Positions 19,412-27,658 of a stretch of DNA of 64,000 nt are shown piece after piece; the stretch's first letter is position 1; every line of letters starts with the position of its first letter. The stretch lies in assembly GCF_937988725.1 (NCBI RefSeq), contig NZ_CALKHS010000009.1:372001-436000 (forward strand), in the 5' to 3' direction. The notes beneath the pieces were generated by a model that was not told where the DNA came from, ran no database searches, and saw nothing but the letters and a program-made list of their open reading frames with translations. Made by a program: the position numbers and the translations under genes. The stretch is from an uncultured Castellaniella sp. (lineage in GTDB: Bacteria > Pseudomonadota > Gammaproteobacteria > Burkholderiales > Burkholderiaceae_B).

Positions 19412-20094
19412 GCGGCGCTCCGGGACCGGCGCGAGACGCGGCCCCCCGGCATCAGCCAGGCGGCCAGGCACAGCACCGCCACGCAGGTCGCCGAGGTAAC
19501 CAGCACCAGAATGGTGGCCGTGTCGTCATTGCCGGCCTGGACAGCCTCGTAGATCGCGATCGACAGGGTCTGCGTCCTGCCCGGAATGTTGCCGGCCACC
19601 ATCAGCGTGGCCCCGAATTCGCCCAGCGCCCGGGCGAAGGCCAGCAGCACCCCCGCCAGGATGCCCCGGGACGCCAGCGGCAGGCTGACCCGGAAGAATA
19701 CGGCGGCGGGCGACACCCCCAGCACGGCGGCGGCCTGCTCCAGGCGATGGTCCACGTCCAGGAAGGCGGCCCGGGCTGCCTTGAGCACCATGGGGAAGGC
19801 CACGACCGCCGCCGCCACGACGGCCCCCTGCCAGGTGAAGACCAGCTCGATGCCATGCGACTGCAGCCAGGCGCCCAGCCAGCCGCGCCGGCCGAACAGC
19901 ACCAGCAGGTAATAGCCGGTGACGGTGGGCGGCAGCACCATGGGCAGCGTCAGAAAGGCATCGACCACGTCGCACCAGCGCGAGGACCAGCGCGACAGGC
20001 CGTAGGCCGCCGCGATGCCGCCCAGGGTCGCCAGGGCCGTGGCCCAGCCCGCGACCTTGAGGGACAGCAGCAGAGGAATCCAGAGATCGGTCAT
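19408..20094 (-). CDS. modB: Molybdate ABC transporter permease
   Basis: A 228-residue inner-membrane permease with five or so predicted helices. The cytoplasmic coupling loop appears in EQAAAVLGVSPAAVFFRVSLPLASRGILAG, and FARALGEFGATLMVAGNIPGRTQTLSIAIY is nearly the family signature for ModB/CysW-type molybdate permeases. It sits between modC (4-bp overlap) and modA (60-bp gap). Confidence 0.95.
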   Translation of the reverse strand: MTDLWIPLLLSLKVAGWATALATLGGIAAAYGLSRWSSRWCDVVDAFLTLPMVLPPTVTGYYLLVLFGRRGWLGAWLQSHGIELVFTWQGAVVAAAVVAFPMVLKAARAAFLDVDHRLEQAAAVLGVSPAAVFFRVSLPLASRGILAGVLLAFARALGEFGATLMVAGNIPGRTQTLSIAIYEAVQAGNDDTATILVLVTSATCVAVLCLAAWLMPGGRVSRRSRSAA

Positions 20095-20154
20095 GAGATT
20101 GATCGCAGCGGCGCCGGCTCGCCCATCGCTGGGCGCGGTCCGGCAAAACCCGCA

Positions 20155-20904
20155 TTATGGCTTGGCGAAGCCGTAGCGGGCCAGCACCGCCTGTCCTTCG
20201 GGAGAGACGACGTACTTCAGGAAATCGGCGGCTTCGGGCGCGCGCCCGTCCCGCTTGACCAGGGCGATCGGGTAGACCACCGGCACGGGCGTGTCCACCG
20301 TCTGCACGATTTTGACCCTGTCCTTCATGATGGCGGCGTCCGTGGCGAAGACGAAACCGGCGTCGACCTCGCCGCGCTCGACATAGCTGAGCACCTGGCG
20401 CACGTTCTGCCCCAGGATTTCATGCGCCTTGACCGTGTCCCAGGCGCCGGCCTTTTCCAGCGCCGCCTGGGTATAGCGCCCCACCGGCACGGAGGCCGGA
20501 TTACCCAGCGCGATCCGCCGCACGTCCGGCTTGGACAGATCCTTCAAGGACCGGATCCCGCGCGGATTGTCGGCCGGGACCACCAGCACGACCTCGTTGC
20601 GCACGAAATCGACCCGGCTGGCGGGATCGATGGCCTGCGCGGCGGCGGCCTTGTCCATGGCCTTCTGGTCCGCCGAGGCGAAGACGTCGGCGGGCGCGCC
20701 CTCGGTGATCTGGCGCAGCACCACGTCCGACGCGCCGAAGGTGGTCAGCACCTTGGTGCCGGGATGGGCGGTTTCATACTGGGCGGCCAGGTCCTTGAAG
20801 GCATTGGTCAGACTGGCCGCGGCGGACACAAGAACTTCACCGGCCATGGCCGGCGCCATCGCCCCGGACAGCACGCAGACGGCAAGCAGACGACGCAATC
20901 GCAT
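20155..20904 (-). CDS. modA: Molybdate-binding periplasmic protein
   Basis: Captures molybdate (or tungstate) for ModBC. The protein begins with a signal peptide (MRLRRLLAVCVLSGAMAPAMA) and continues VLVSAAASLTNAFKDLA, the standard ModA start with the oxyanion-binding serines. GAPADVFASADQKAMD and the last helix ADFLKYVVSPEGQAVLARYGF also fit. The ATG at 20904 has an AAGGAG site; another ATG six codons earlier overlaps that site and is less likely. Confidence 0.95.
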   Translation of the reverse strand: MRLRRLLAVCVLSGAMAPAMAGEVLVSAAASLTNAFKDLAAQYETAHPGTKVLTTFGASDVVLRQITEGAPADVFASADQKAMDKAAAAQAIDPASRVDFVRNEVVLVVPADNPRGIRSLKDLSKPDVRRIALGNPASVPVGRYTQAALEKAGAWDTVKAHEILGQNVRQVLSYVERGEVDAGFVFATDAAIMKDRVKIVQTVDTPVPVVYPIALVKRDGRAPEAADFLKYVVSPEGQAVLARYGFAKP

Positions 20905-20943
20905 GAAGACTCCTTCAGTCATGAAAAGCGGGATGTTCGCTAT

Positions 20944-20967
20944 CGTAATATATATAGGTATATTCCG
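20944..20967. promoter_or_regulatory. Putative Mo-box (ModE operator) upstream of modA
   Basis: CGTAATATA and TATATTCCG form an inverted repeat with 9-bp arms (one mismatch) and a 6-bp spacer, 40 bp upstream of the modA start in an otherwise GC-rich region. This matches the known ModE operator form CGnTATATA-N6-TATATnnCG. With modE in the same cluster it is a likely repression site. Confidence 0.72.
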
Positions 20968-21123
20968 CTATTCCATGAAATACGGATGCCCATGCCGCCG
21001 CGAGCCACGCCCCGCCGTCCGGACCGCCGGACATCCGCCTCGCGGCGAGTAGAATGGAGGCCATCGTTCCAGGCGGCCGATGCCCCATGGCCGCCGGCGT
21101 CCCGCGACCGACCTATCCTGGAT

Positions 21124-22029
21124 ATGGCCACCCAGCCTTCGCCTTTTCCCACCATCGACGCTTTTCTGGATGCCTTATGGCTGGAAGACGGCCTGGCCGA
21201 CAACACGCTGGCGGCCTACCGGCGGGACCTGAGCGCATTCGCCCGCTGGCTGCAAGCCGCCCAGGGCCGGCCGCCCGAAGCCGCCCGCCAGGAAGACATC
21301 CAGGCCTGGCTGGCCGCCCAGTATCAGCAGACCAAGGCCAGCACGTCCAATCGCCGCCTGGCGGCCCTGCGGCGCTTCTATCTGTGGGCCCTGCGGCGCA
21401 GCCTGTGCTCGGAAGACCCCTGCCTGGGCCTGCACAGCGCCCGGCAGCCGGCCCGCTTTCCCAAGACCCTGTCCGAAGCCCAGGTGGACGACCTGCTGCA
21501 GGCGCCGGATACGGAATCCACCCTGGGCCTGCGCGACCGCGCCATGCTGGAAACCCTGTACGCCACCGGGCTGCGCGTCAGCGAACTGGTGCACCTGGAC
21601 GTGCAGGACACCAGCCTGAGCGACGGCGTGGTGCGCGTGGTCATGGGCAAGGGCGCCAAGGATCGCCTGGTGCCGCTGGGCGACGAGGCCCTGTACTGGA
21701 TAGACCGCTATCTGCGTGAAAGCCGCCCGGCCATCCTGGGCGCGCGCGCCTGCGACGCCCTGTTCGCCACCACGCGCGGCGGCGCCATGACGCGCCAGGC
21801 GTTCTGGCTGCTGATCCGCAAATACGCGCAGCAGGCCGACATCCGCGTTCCCCTGTCGCCGCACGTGCTGCGCCACGCCTTCGCCACCCACCTGCTGAAC
21901 CACGGCGCCGACTTGCGCGTCGTGCAGATGCTGCTGGGCCACGCCGACATTTCCACCACCCAGATCTACACCCACGTCGCCCGCGAACGGCTCAAGGCGC
22001 TCCACGCCCAGCATCACCCTCGGGCGTGA
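21124..22029 (+). CDS. xerD: Tyrosine recombinase XerD
   Basis: Resolves chromosome dimers at dif together with XerC. The 301-residue protein has an N-terminal SAM-like domain beginning IDAFLDALWLEDGLADNTLAAY and catalytic residues R151 (ATGLRVSELV), K176 (MGKGAKD), H247 and R250 (HVLRHAFATHLL), H273 and Y282 (GHADISTTQIYTHV). The N-terminal sequence matches XerD better than XerC. It is a chromosomal housekeeping recombinase and not linked to the prophage 35 kb away. Confidence 0.92.
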   Translation: MATQPSPFPTIDAFLDALWLEDGLADNTLAAYRRDLSAFARWLQAAQGRPPEAARQEDIQAWLAAQYQQTKASTSNRRLAALRRFYLWALRRSLCSEDPCLGLHSARQPARFPKTLSEAQVDDLLQAPDTESTLGLRDRAMLETLYATGLRVSELVHLDVQDTSLSDGVVRVVMGKGAKDRLVPLGDEALYWIDRYLRESRPAILGARACDALFATTRGGAMTRQAFWLLIRKYAQQADIRVPLSPHVLRHAFATHLLNHGADLRVVQMLLGHADISTTQIYTHVARERLKALHAQHHPRA

Positions 22030-22056
22030 CTGTCCATCCCACCGACCAGACCCCTC

Positions 22057-22554
22057 ATGTCCAAGACCAAGCACACGTCCGAAACCCCGGCCACGCACTG
22101 GCTGCGGCAGCAGAAGATCGCCTTCGGCGAGCATCCCTACGACTACGTCGATCACGGCGGCGCCCGCGAGGCCGCGCGCCAGTTGGACGTGCCGCTGCAC
22201 CAGGTCGCCAAGACCCTGATCATGGAAGACGAACTGGGTCGCCCGCTGGTGGTGCTGATGCACGGGGACTGCGAAGTCTCGACCAAGAATCTGGCGCGGC
22301 AGATCGGCGCCAAGAAGATCACCCCCTGCACACCCGACACGGCGCAACGCAATTCGGGCTACCAGGTGGGCGGCACCTCGCCGTTCGCCACCCGCAAGCG
22401 CATGCCGGTCTGGGTGGAAAAAACCTTGCTGGACTACGACACCGTCTACCTGAACGGGGGACGGCGCGGCTACCTGATCAGCGTGGCATCCGGCGTGCTG
22501 ACGGGCGCGCTGGGCGGCAAGCCGGTGCAGGCGGCCCTGCGGGACGGCGACTGA
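22057..22554 (+). CDS. ybaK: Cys-tRNA(Pro)/Cys-tRNA(Cys) deacylase, YbaK type
   Basis: Editing-domain protein that clears mischarged Cys-tRNA(Pro). The 165-residue protein starts TPATHWLRQQKIAFGEHPYDY and has VAKTLIMEDELGRPLVVLMHGD, KNLARQIGAKKI and the GYQVGGTSPFATRKRMPVWVEKT block typical of YbaK. It lies 27 bp after xerD and its stop directly abuts the stop of the convergent TRAP permease. Confidence 0.93.
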   Translation: MSKTKHTSETPATHWLRQQKIAFGEHPYDYVDHGGAREAARQLDVPLHQVAKTLIMEDELGRPLVVLMHGDCEVSTKNLARQIGAKKITPCTPDTAQRNSGYQVGGTSPFATRKRMPVWVEKTLLDYDTVYLNGGRRGYLISVASGVLTGALGGKPVQAALRDGD

Positions 22555-25152
22555 TCAGACGGCCGATCCGGCCAGGCGCCGCCGTCGCCGCTGCGCCAGC
22601 GCCAGCAAGACCAGCACGACCAGGGCCGGCAACAGCATCCATTCGCTGGCCGGGCGGTCATTGGCGATTTCCATCCCGGTGATGTCATAGCCCTGCTCGA
22701 TGCCCAGCTTGGCGGCCTGGCTGCCGAACTGCACGGCGATGATGGTCAGGTCATCGGCGCCCGGCAAGATGCGCAGGCCCGTGGCCTGCAAGCGCTCGCG
22801 CCCGGTGGCGCCCTCGCCCAGCTTCAGCAGCACGCCCTTGGAAATTTCCTTGCCGTACAGGTCTTCGCCATGGATCCACAGGCGCAGTTCCTGGCCCGGT
22901 TTGGCCTTGTCGGCGAATGCCATGACCTGACTGGCGGGCTGCAGCGTGTATTCCGGTATCACCCGATCCATCCAGAATCCGGGCCGGAACAGGGAAAACG
23001 CGATCACCAGCAGCAAAACGCATTCGTACCAGCGATTGCGATCCAGGAACCAGCCCTGGGTCGCGGCCACGAACACCAGGTTGGCCAAGATGGCCGAACC
23101 CACCGTGATGGACAAGTGCACCGGACCGCCAATATCGATCAGCAAGAGCTGGGTATTGAAAATGAACATGAAGGGCAGCACCGCAGTGCGGATGCTGTAG
23201 CCAAAGGCCGTCACCCCGGTCTTGATGGGATCGGTGCGGGCGATGCCCGCGGCCGCATACGAGGCCAGCCCCACGGGCGGAGTGACGTCGGCCATCAGGC
23301 CGAAATAGAACACGAACAAGTGCACCGCGATCAAAGGCACCAGCAGGCCGTTCTGGGCGCCGAGCTCCACCACCACGGGCGCCATCAGCGTGGACACGAC
23401 GATATAGTTGGCCGTCGTGGGCAGACCCATACCCAGGATCAGACAGATGACGGCCACCATGCCCAGCATGACGAACAGATTGCCGCCCGAGATCATCTCG
23501 ACGAACTCCGTCATCACCAGCCCGACGCCGGTCAGCGTGACCGTGCCGACGATGATGCCGGCCGCCGCCGTGGCCAGCCCGATCGAAATCATGTTGCGCG
23601 CGCCCGTGACCAGCCCATTGAACAGATCGCACGCCCCCTGGCGCCAGGCGCCCGCCGGCGACTGCCCGCCTCGGAACCAGGCCACCAGAGGACGCTGCGT
23701 CAGCAGGATGAAGACCAGGAACATGGTGGCCCAGAAGGCCGACGTCGCCGGCGAAAGCTGCTCGACCATCAGGTTCCAGATCAGCACCACCACCGGCAAG
23801 AGAAAATACAGGCCGGACTTCAGGGTCGGTCCGATGTCGGGCAGGGTTTCCAGCCGCGTGCCGGGGTCGTCCAGCTTCAGTTCGGGATACCGGGTGCCGA
23901 ATTTCAACAGGGCCAGGTAGACCAGCACCAGCGCGGTGCCCGCCACCAGCATGGACGCATCCCCCGCCACGGCCTTGATCCAGCCAAAGCCGTAGTACAC
24001 GATGGCTGCCAGAATGATCACGCCGCTGACGGTCATGCCGGTGGAGATCAGCCGGTACTTCCAGGGCATGCTGTGTTCGCGGGCGATGCCGCGGATATCG
24101 GCCTTCACGGCCTCCAGGTGCACGATGTAGAACAGGGCGATGTAGGAAATCAGCGCGGGCAGGATGGCATGGGTGACCACCTGGGAATACGGGATGCCCA
24201 CGTATTCCACCATCAGGAAGGCCGCCGCCCCCATCACGGGTGGCATGATCTGCCCGTCGACCGAAGCAGCGGACTCCACCGCCGCCGCCTTGTCCGGCCG
24301 GTAGCCCACCCGCTTCATCAGGGGAATGGTGAAGGTGCCGGTGGTCACCACATTGGCGATGGAGGACCCCGAAATGACGCCGGTCGCCGCCGAGGCCAGC
24401 ACCGCCGCCTTGGCCGGCCCCCCGCGCAAGCCGCCCAGCAGTGAAATCGCCGACTGGATGAAATAATTGCCCGCGCCGGCGGTCTCCAGCAAGGCGCCGA
24501 ACAGCACGAACAGAAAAATGAAGCTGGCCGACACGCCCAGCGCCACGCCGTAGACGCCCTCGGTCGTCAGCCACAGGTGCGACATGCCCTTGCCCAGCGA
24601 CACGGCCTGGTGGGCAATCATGTCAGGCATGTGGGGACCCAGGAAGATATAGGCGATGAACACGGTCGCCAACACCACCAAGGGCATGCCCAGGGCCCGG
24701 CGGGTCGCTTCCAGCAGCAAGGCCAGGCCGGCGACCGCCACGATCAGGTCCGGGGTGGTCGGCAGGCCCGGGCGATGGGACAACTGGTCATAGAACAAAT
24801 AGAGATAGCTGGCGCAAAAGGCCCCCGCCAGGGCGAAGACCCAGTCCAGCACCGGGACGCTTTGCCTGGGAGAGCGCTTGAACGCGGGAAACAGCATGAA
24901 TCCCAGGAAGACGGAAAAAGCCAGATGGATGGCCCGGGATTCCGTCGTATTCAATACGAACACCCCCAGCTTGAAGGGCAAGGGGGACGCGATCCACAGC
25001 TGGAAAAGCGACCAGATCAAGGCCACGATCATCAGCAGGCGGGCGACGCCCCCCTGGGGATCTCGTCCCCCGGTGTCAGCGTCCGCGACCAACTGCCTGA
25101 GCTGTGCGTCGGTGAGATGGAGCTCGGTGCCGGGTGGATTCTTTGCGCTCAA
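22555..25152 (-). CDS. TRAP transporter fused permease (4TM-12TM)
   Basis: An 865-residue inner-membrane protein joining the small (DctQ-like) and large (DctM-like) TRAP subunits, as in TAXI-type TRAP systems. Landmarks are the long helical core with SAATGVISGSSIANVVTTGTF, SVDGQIMPPVMGAAAFLM, ILGMGLPTTANYIVVSTLMAP and FGLMADVTPPVGLASYAAAGIA. The last 150 residues after the membrane part contain EDLYGKEISKGVLLKLGEG, which matches the DUF3394 extension seen on these permeases. The binding protein is encoded just upstream, 160 bp away. Substrate unknown; TAXI systems often take up dicarboxylates or glutamate. Confidence 0.93.
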   Translation of the reverse strand: MSAKNPPGTELHLTDAQLRQLVADADTGGRDPQGGVARLLMIVALIWSLFQLWIASPLPFKLGVFVLNTTESRAIHLAFSVFLGFMLFPAFKRSPRQSVPVLDWVFALAGAFCASYLYLFYDQLSHRPGLPTTPDLIVAVAGLALLLEATRRALGMPLVVLATVFIAYIFLGPHMPDMIAHQAVSLGKGMSHLWLTTEGVYGVALGVSASFIFLFVLFGALLETAGAGNYFIQSAISLLGGLRGGPAKAAVLASAATGVISGSSIANVVTTGTFTIPLMKRVGYRPDKAAAVESAASVDGQIMPPVMGAAAFLMVEYVGIPYSQVVTHAILPALISYIALFYIVHLEAVKADIRGIAREHSMPWKYRLISTGMTVSGVIILAAIVYYGFGWIKAVAGDASMLVAGTALVLVYLALLKFGTRYPELKLDDPGTRLETLPDIGPTLKSGLYFLLPVVVLIWNLMVEQLSPATSAFWATMFLVFILLTQRPLVAWFRGGQSPAGAWRQGACDLFNGLVTGARNMISIGLATAAAGIIVGTVTLTGVGLVMTEFVEMISGGNLFVMLGMVAVICLILGMGLPTTANYIVVSTLMAPVVVELGAQNGLLVPLIAVHLFVFYFGLMADVTPPVGLASYAAAGIARTDPIKTGVTAFGYSIRTAVLPFMFIFNTQLLLIDIGGPVHLSITVGSAILANLVFVAATQGWFLDRNRWYECVLLLVIAFSLFRPGFWMDRVIPEYTLQPASQVMAFADKAKPGQELRLWIHGEDLYGKEISKGVLLKLGEGATGRERLQATGLRILPGADDLTIIAVQFGSQAAKLGIEQGYDITGMEIANDRPASEWMLLPALVVLVLLALAQRRRRRLAGSAV

Positions 25153-25312
25153 GGGCTGGACTCCTGATCCATGCCGTCACCGGCCACCGCCTGGAGGCAA
25201 TGGCCGGCGGGGCCGTGCGGTGGGAGGAAAGGGAAGAACAGCGGCACGACGTGCCGCGACGCTCCGGACAAGGCAGGCCGAAGGGCCTGCCATCCATGGA
25301 ATCGGACCTGGC

Positions 25313-26281
25313 CTACAGCCAGCCCTTTTCCTTGTAGTACTTGATCGCGCCCTCGTGCATGGGCGCCGTCAGACCGTCCTTGACCATCAGCTTGGGATCG
25401 AGATTGGCGAAGGCCGGATGCAGTTTCTTGAACTCGTCAAAATTCTCGAACACGGACTTGACCAATTGGTAAACGACATCCGGCGAGGTCTTCGCGGACG
25501 TCACCATGGTGGCCAGCACCCCGTACGTCGTGGTGTCCTCCGGATTATTGGCATACAGGCCGCCCGGGATGGTCACGCTGGCATAGTAAGGATGCGTCTT
25601 GATCAGTTCGTCGATCTTGGGGCCCATGACATTGACCAGCTTGGCCGCGCACGTGGTGGTGACGTCCTGCAGATTGGCGGACGGATTGCCCACCACATAG
25701 GCGAAGCCATCGACCTTGTTGTCACACAGGGCCGCCCCGTGTTCGTCGGCCTTGAGTTCGGAAGCCAGGGAAAAATCGCTTTTCTTCATGCCCAGGGCCG
25801 GCAGCAGCATTTCGACCGTGGCGCGCTGACCGGAACCCGGATTGCCGATGTTGAAGCGCTTGCCCTTGAAGTCCTGGAATTCCTTGATGCCGGCTTCAGG
25901 GCGCGCAGCCACCATCAAAGGTTCCGGATGAATGGAGAAGACGGCGCGCAGGTCCTTGACCGGGCCGGCATCCTTGAACTGCGACTCGCCTTTAGTGGCG
26001 TTGTACTGCACGTCGGACTGCACGACACCGAAGTCCAGTTCGCCTCCGCGAATGGTATTGACGTTATAGACGGATCCGCCTGTGCTTTCCACCGAGCAGC
26101 GGATGCCGGTATCGGCCCGCACTTTGTTCATCAAGCGGCAGACGGCGCCCCCCACGGCGTAGTAGACGCCTGTCACCCCGCCGGTGCCGATAGTGACGAA
26201 CTTCGTCTGCGCCTGGGAAGGGGTCGCCGTCAAGGCCAGGCCGGTGCTGAGGATAGCGGCCAGTACTTTCGATCTGATCAT
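25313..26281 (-). CDS. TAXI-family TRAP substrate-binding protein
   Basis: A 322-residue periplasmic binding protein with a signal peptide (MIRSKVLAAILSTGLALTATPSQA) and the family start FVTIGTGGVTGVYYAVGGAVC. Further family blocks are ELDFGVVQSDVQYNA, FNIGNPGSGQRATVEMLLPALG and GLTAPMHEGAIKYYKEKGW. It pairs with the fused permease downstream. The ATG at 26281 has a GAGAGGA site; an in-frame ATG 17 codons upstream lies in the promoter. Confidence 0.93.
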   Translation of the reverse strand: MIRSKVLAAILSTGLALTATPSQAQTKFVTIGTGGVTGVYYAVGGAVCRLMNKVRADTGIRCSVESTGGSVYNVNTIRGGELDFGVVQSDVQYNATKGESQFKDAGPVKDLRAVFSIHPEPLMVAARPEAGIKEFQDFKGKRFNIGNPGSGQRATVEMLLPALGMKKSDFSLASELKADEHGAALCDNKVDGFAYVVGNPSANLQDVTTTCAAKLVNVMGPKIDELIKTHPYYASVTIPGGLYANNPEDTTTYGVLATMVTSAKTSPDVVYQLVKSVFENFDEFKKLHPAFANLDPKLMVKDGLTAPMHEGAIKYYKEKGWL

Positions 26282-26302
26282 AGAGGTCCTCTCCGATACA
26301 TT

Positions 26303-26346
26303 TGTTGCAGAGTACTGCAGTGTACGCAACATATATTATGTGTCAA
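26303..26346 (-). promoter_or_regulatory. Promoter and candidate operator of the TAXI-TRAP genes
   Basis: On the minus strand TTGACA (26341-26346) and TACACT (26319-26324), 16 bp apart, form a sigma70-like promoter. The -10 box is covered by a near-symmetrical element with outer arms TGTTGC (26303-26308) and GCAACA (26326-26331) around ACTGCAGT. That layout suggests repression by an unidentified regulator. Confidence 0.5.
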
Positions 26347-26495
26347 TAGGCCCTATCCCTGACATATGGCTGAACCGATGGATGCATGCAGGCGATCAAG
26401 GGCGCGCCTATCGAGGCGCCCGGAAGATCTTGTTTCCGCAAGATTTTTTGTATGTCTTTCCGGCCGATGATCAGCCCGGCGATGCATCAGGAAGC

Positions 26496-26570
26496 TGGCG
26501 TCTCCTGCAGGAATCGAACCTGCAATCTTCCCTTAGGAGGGGAAAGTTATATCCATTTAACTAAGGAGAC
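26496..26570 (-). tRNA. tRNA-Arg(CCU)
   Basis: On the minus strand a 71-nt body plus discriminator G and encoded CCA folds as a cloverleaf. The acceptor stem pairs GTCTCCT with AGGAGAC, and the anticodon stem pairs TTCCC with GGGAA around the loop CTCCTAA, giving anticodon CCT. The T arm is GCAGGTTCGATTCCTGC. It closely resembles E. coli argW. This tRNA is a common integration site elsewhere, but no element is seen beside it here. Confidence 0.95.
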
Positions 26571-26708
26571 GGGGTCGGACGCTGTGCGAACGCAACAGCC
26601 GAGGCACGCGCCGTAAACAAGTACACACGGCGATGCCGACTGGTAGTATAAAACACGCTTCCCGGCCACACCGACGCGGCGCCCGGTTTTTGTACGATCC
26701 AGGCGGTT

Positions 26709-27647
26709 TTGATGATCCGTCAGCATGTCTCGCAATACGGCGCCGCCCTGCCCGCCGCTCCCCGGCCGACCCGCCGGGTGGAAAGTCATCGGCTCTCATC
26801 CGGTCTCCGGCGCATCCTGCTGCTGGGTTGCCTGGCTCTGGCGGGCGTCTGGCACAGCCCCGCATCCCACGCCCAATCGTCCAGCGTCTACCTGGAAGAC
26901 CTGACTTCGCCCGAACTGCGCAGCCGGATCGCGGCCGGCGCCACGACCATCCTGATCCCGGTCGGCGGCACGGAACAAAGCGGCCCGAACATCGCGCTGG
27001 GCAAGCACAACGCCCGCGCCCGCATCCTGGCGGGGCGCATCGCCCAGGCGCTGGGCAATACGATCGTCGCCCCCGCCATCGCCTACGTCCCGGAAGGGTC
27101 CATCACCCCGCCCGCCGCGCACATGCGCTTCGCCGGAACGATCTCGGTGCCCGCCCCGGTCTTCGAGGCCGTGCTGGAGTCCGCCGCCCGCAGCTTCAGG
27201 CAGCACGGATTCCGCGACATCTTCTTCCTGGGCGACCACGGCGGCTACCAGCGCAGCCTGGAAAAGGCGGCCACGCAGCTGAACCATGAGTGGGCCCAGG
27301 ATCCTTGCTGCCGCGCCTACGCCCTGCTCGACTACTACCAGGTCACCCAGACCGCCTACGTCGACGCCCTGAAGAAACGCGGCTACTCCGCCGCGGAAAT
27401 CGGCACGCACGCCGGCCTGGCGGATACCTCCCTGTCGCTGGCGCTGGACCCCGATCAGGTCCGCGCATCCCTGCTGCCGCAGGGCAGCCGCTGGACGCCG
27501 CGCGACGGCGTGTACGGCGACCCCACCCGCGCCAGCGCCGAGCTGGGCCGGATCGGCGTGCGCCTGATCGTCGACGCATCCGTGGCCGCCATCCGCAAGC
27601 AGCTCGCCCAACACGCTTCTTCCCAACGTCCCTCCGCACACAAATAG
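26709..27647 (+). CDS. Exported creatininase-family protein
   Basis: A 312-residue protein with a long N-terminus containing a hydrophobic export segment (about residues 35-57, LRRILLLGCLALAGVWHSPASHA). It then follows the creatininase/creatinine amidohydrolase fold: IPVGGTEQSGPNIALGKHN, VAPAIAYVPEG and FLGDHGGYQRSLEKAA. The usual metal-binding pattern E-Q-H/N-G-P-H is changed to E-Q-S-G-P-N, so one metal ligand may be lost. The two tandem ATGs at 26709 and 26712 are equivalent starts. An 11-bp gap separates it from a beta-propeller protein, so the pair is probably an operon. Substrate unknown. Confidence 0.8.
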   Translation: MMIRQHVSQYGAALPAAPRPTRRVESHRLSSGLRRILLLGCLALAGVWHSPASHAQSSSVYLEDLTSPELRSRIAAGATTILIPVGGTEQSGPNIALGKHNARARILAGRIAQALGNTIVAPAIAYVPEGSITPPAAHMRFAGTISVPAPVFEAVLESAARSFRQHGFRDIFFLGDHGGYQRSLEKAATQLNHEWAQDPCCRAYALLDYYQVTQTAYVDALKKRGYSAAEIGTHAGLADTSLSLALDPDQVRASLLPQGSRWTPRDGVYGDPTRASAELGRIGVRLIVDASVAAIRKQLAQHASSQRPSAHK

Positions 27648-27658
27648 GGAGTTTCATC

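Noticed and set aside
19747..21123. xerD start far upstream, fused to the antisense of modA/modB
   Set aside because: The modAB genes are well supported on the other strand and XerD's normal length starts at 21124.
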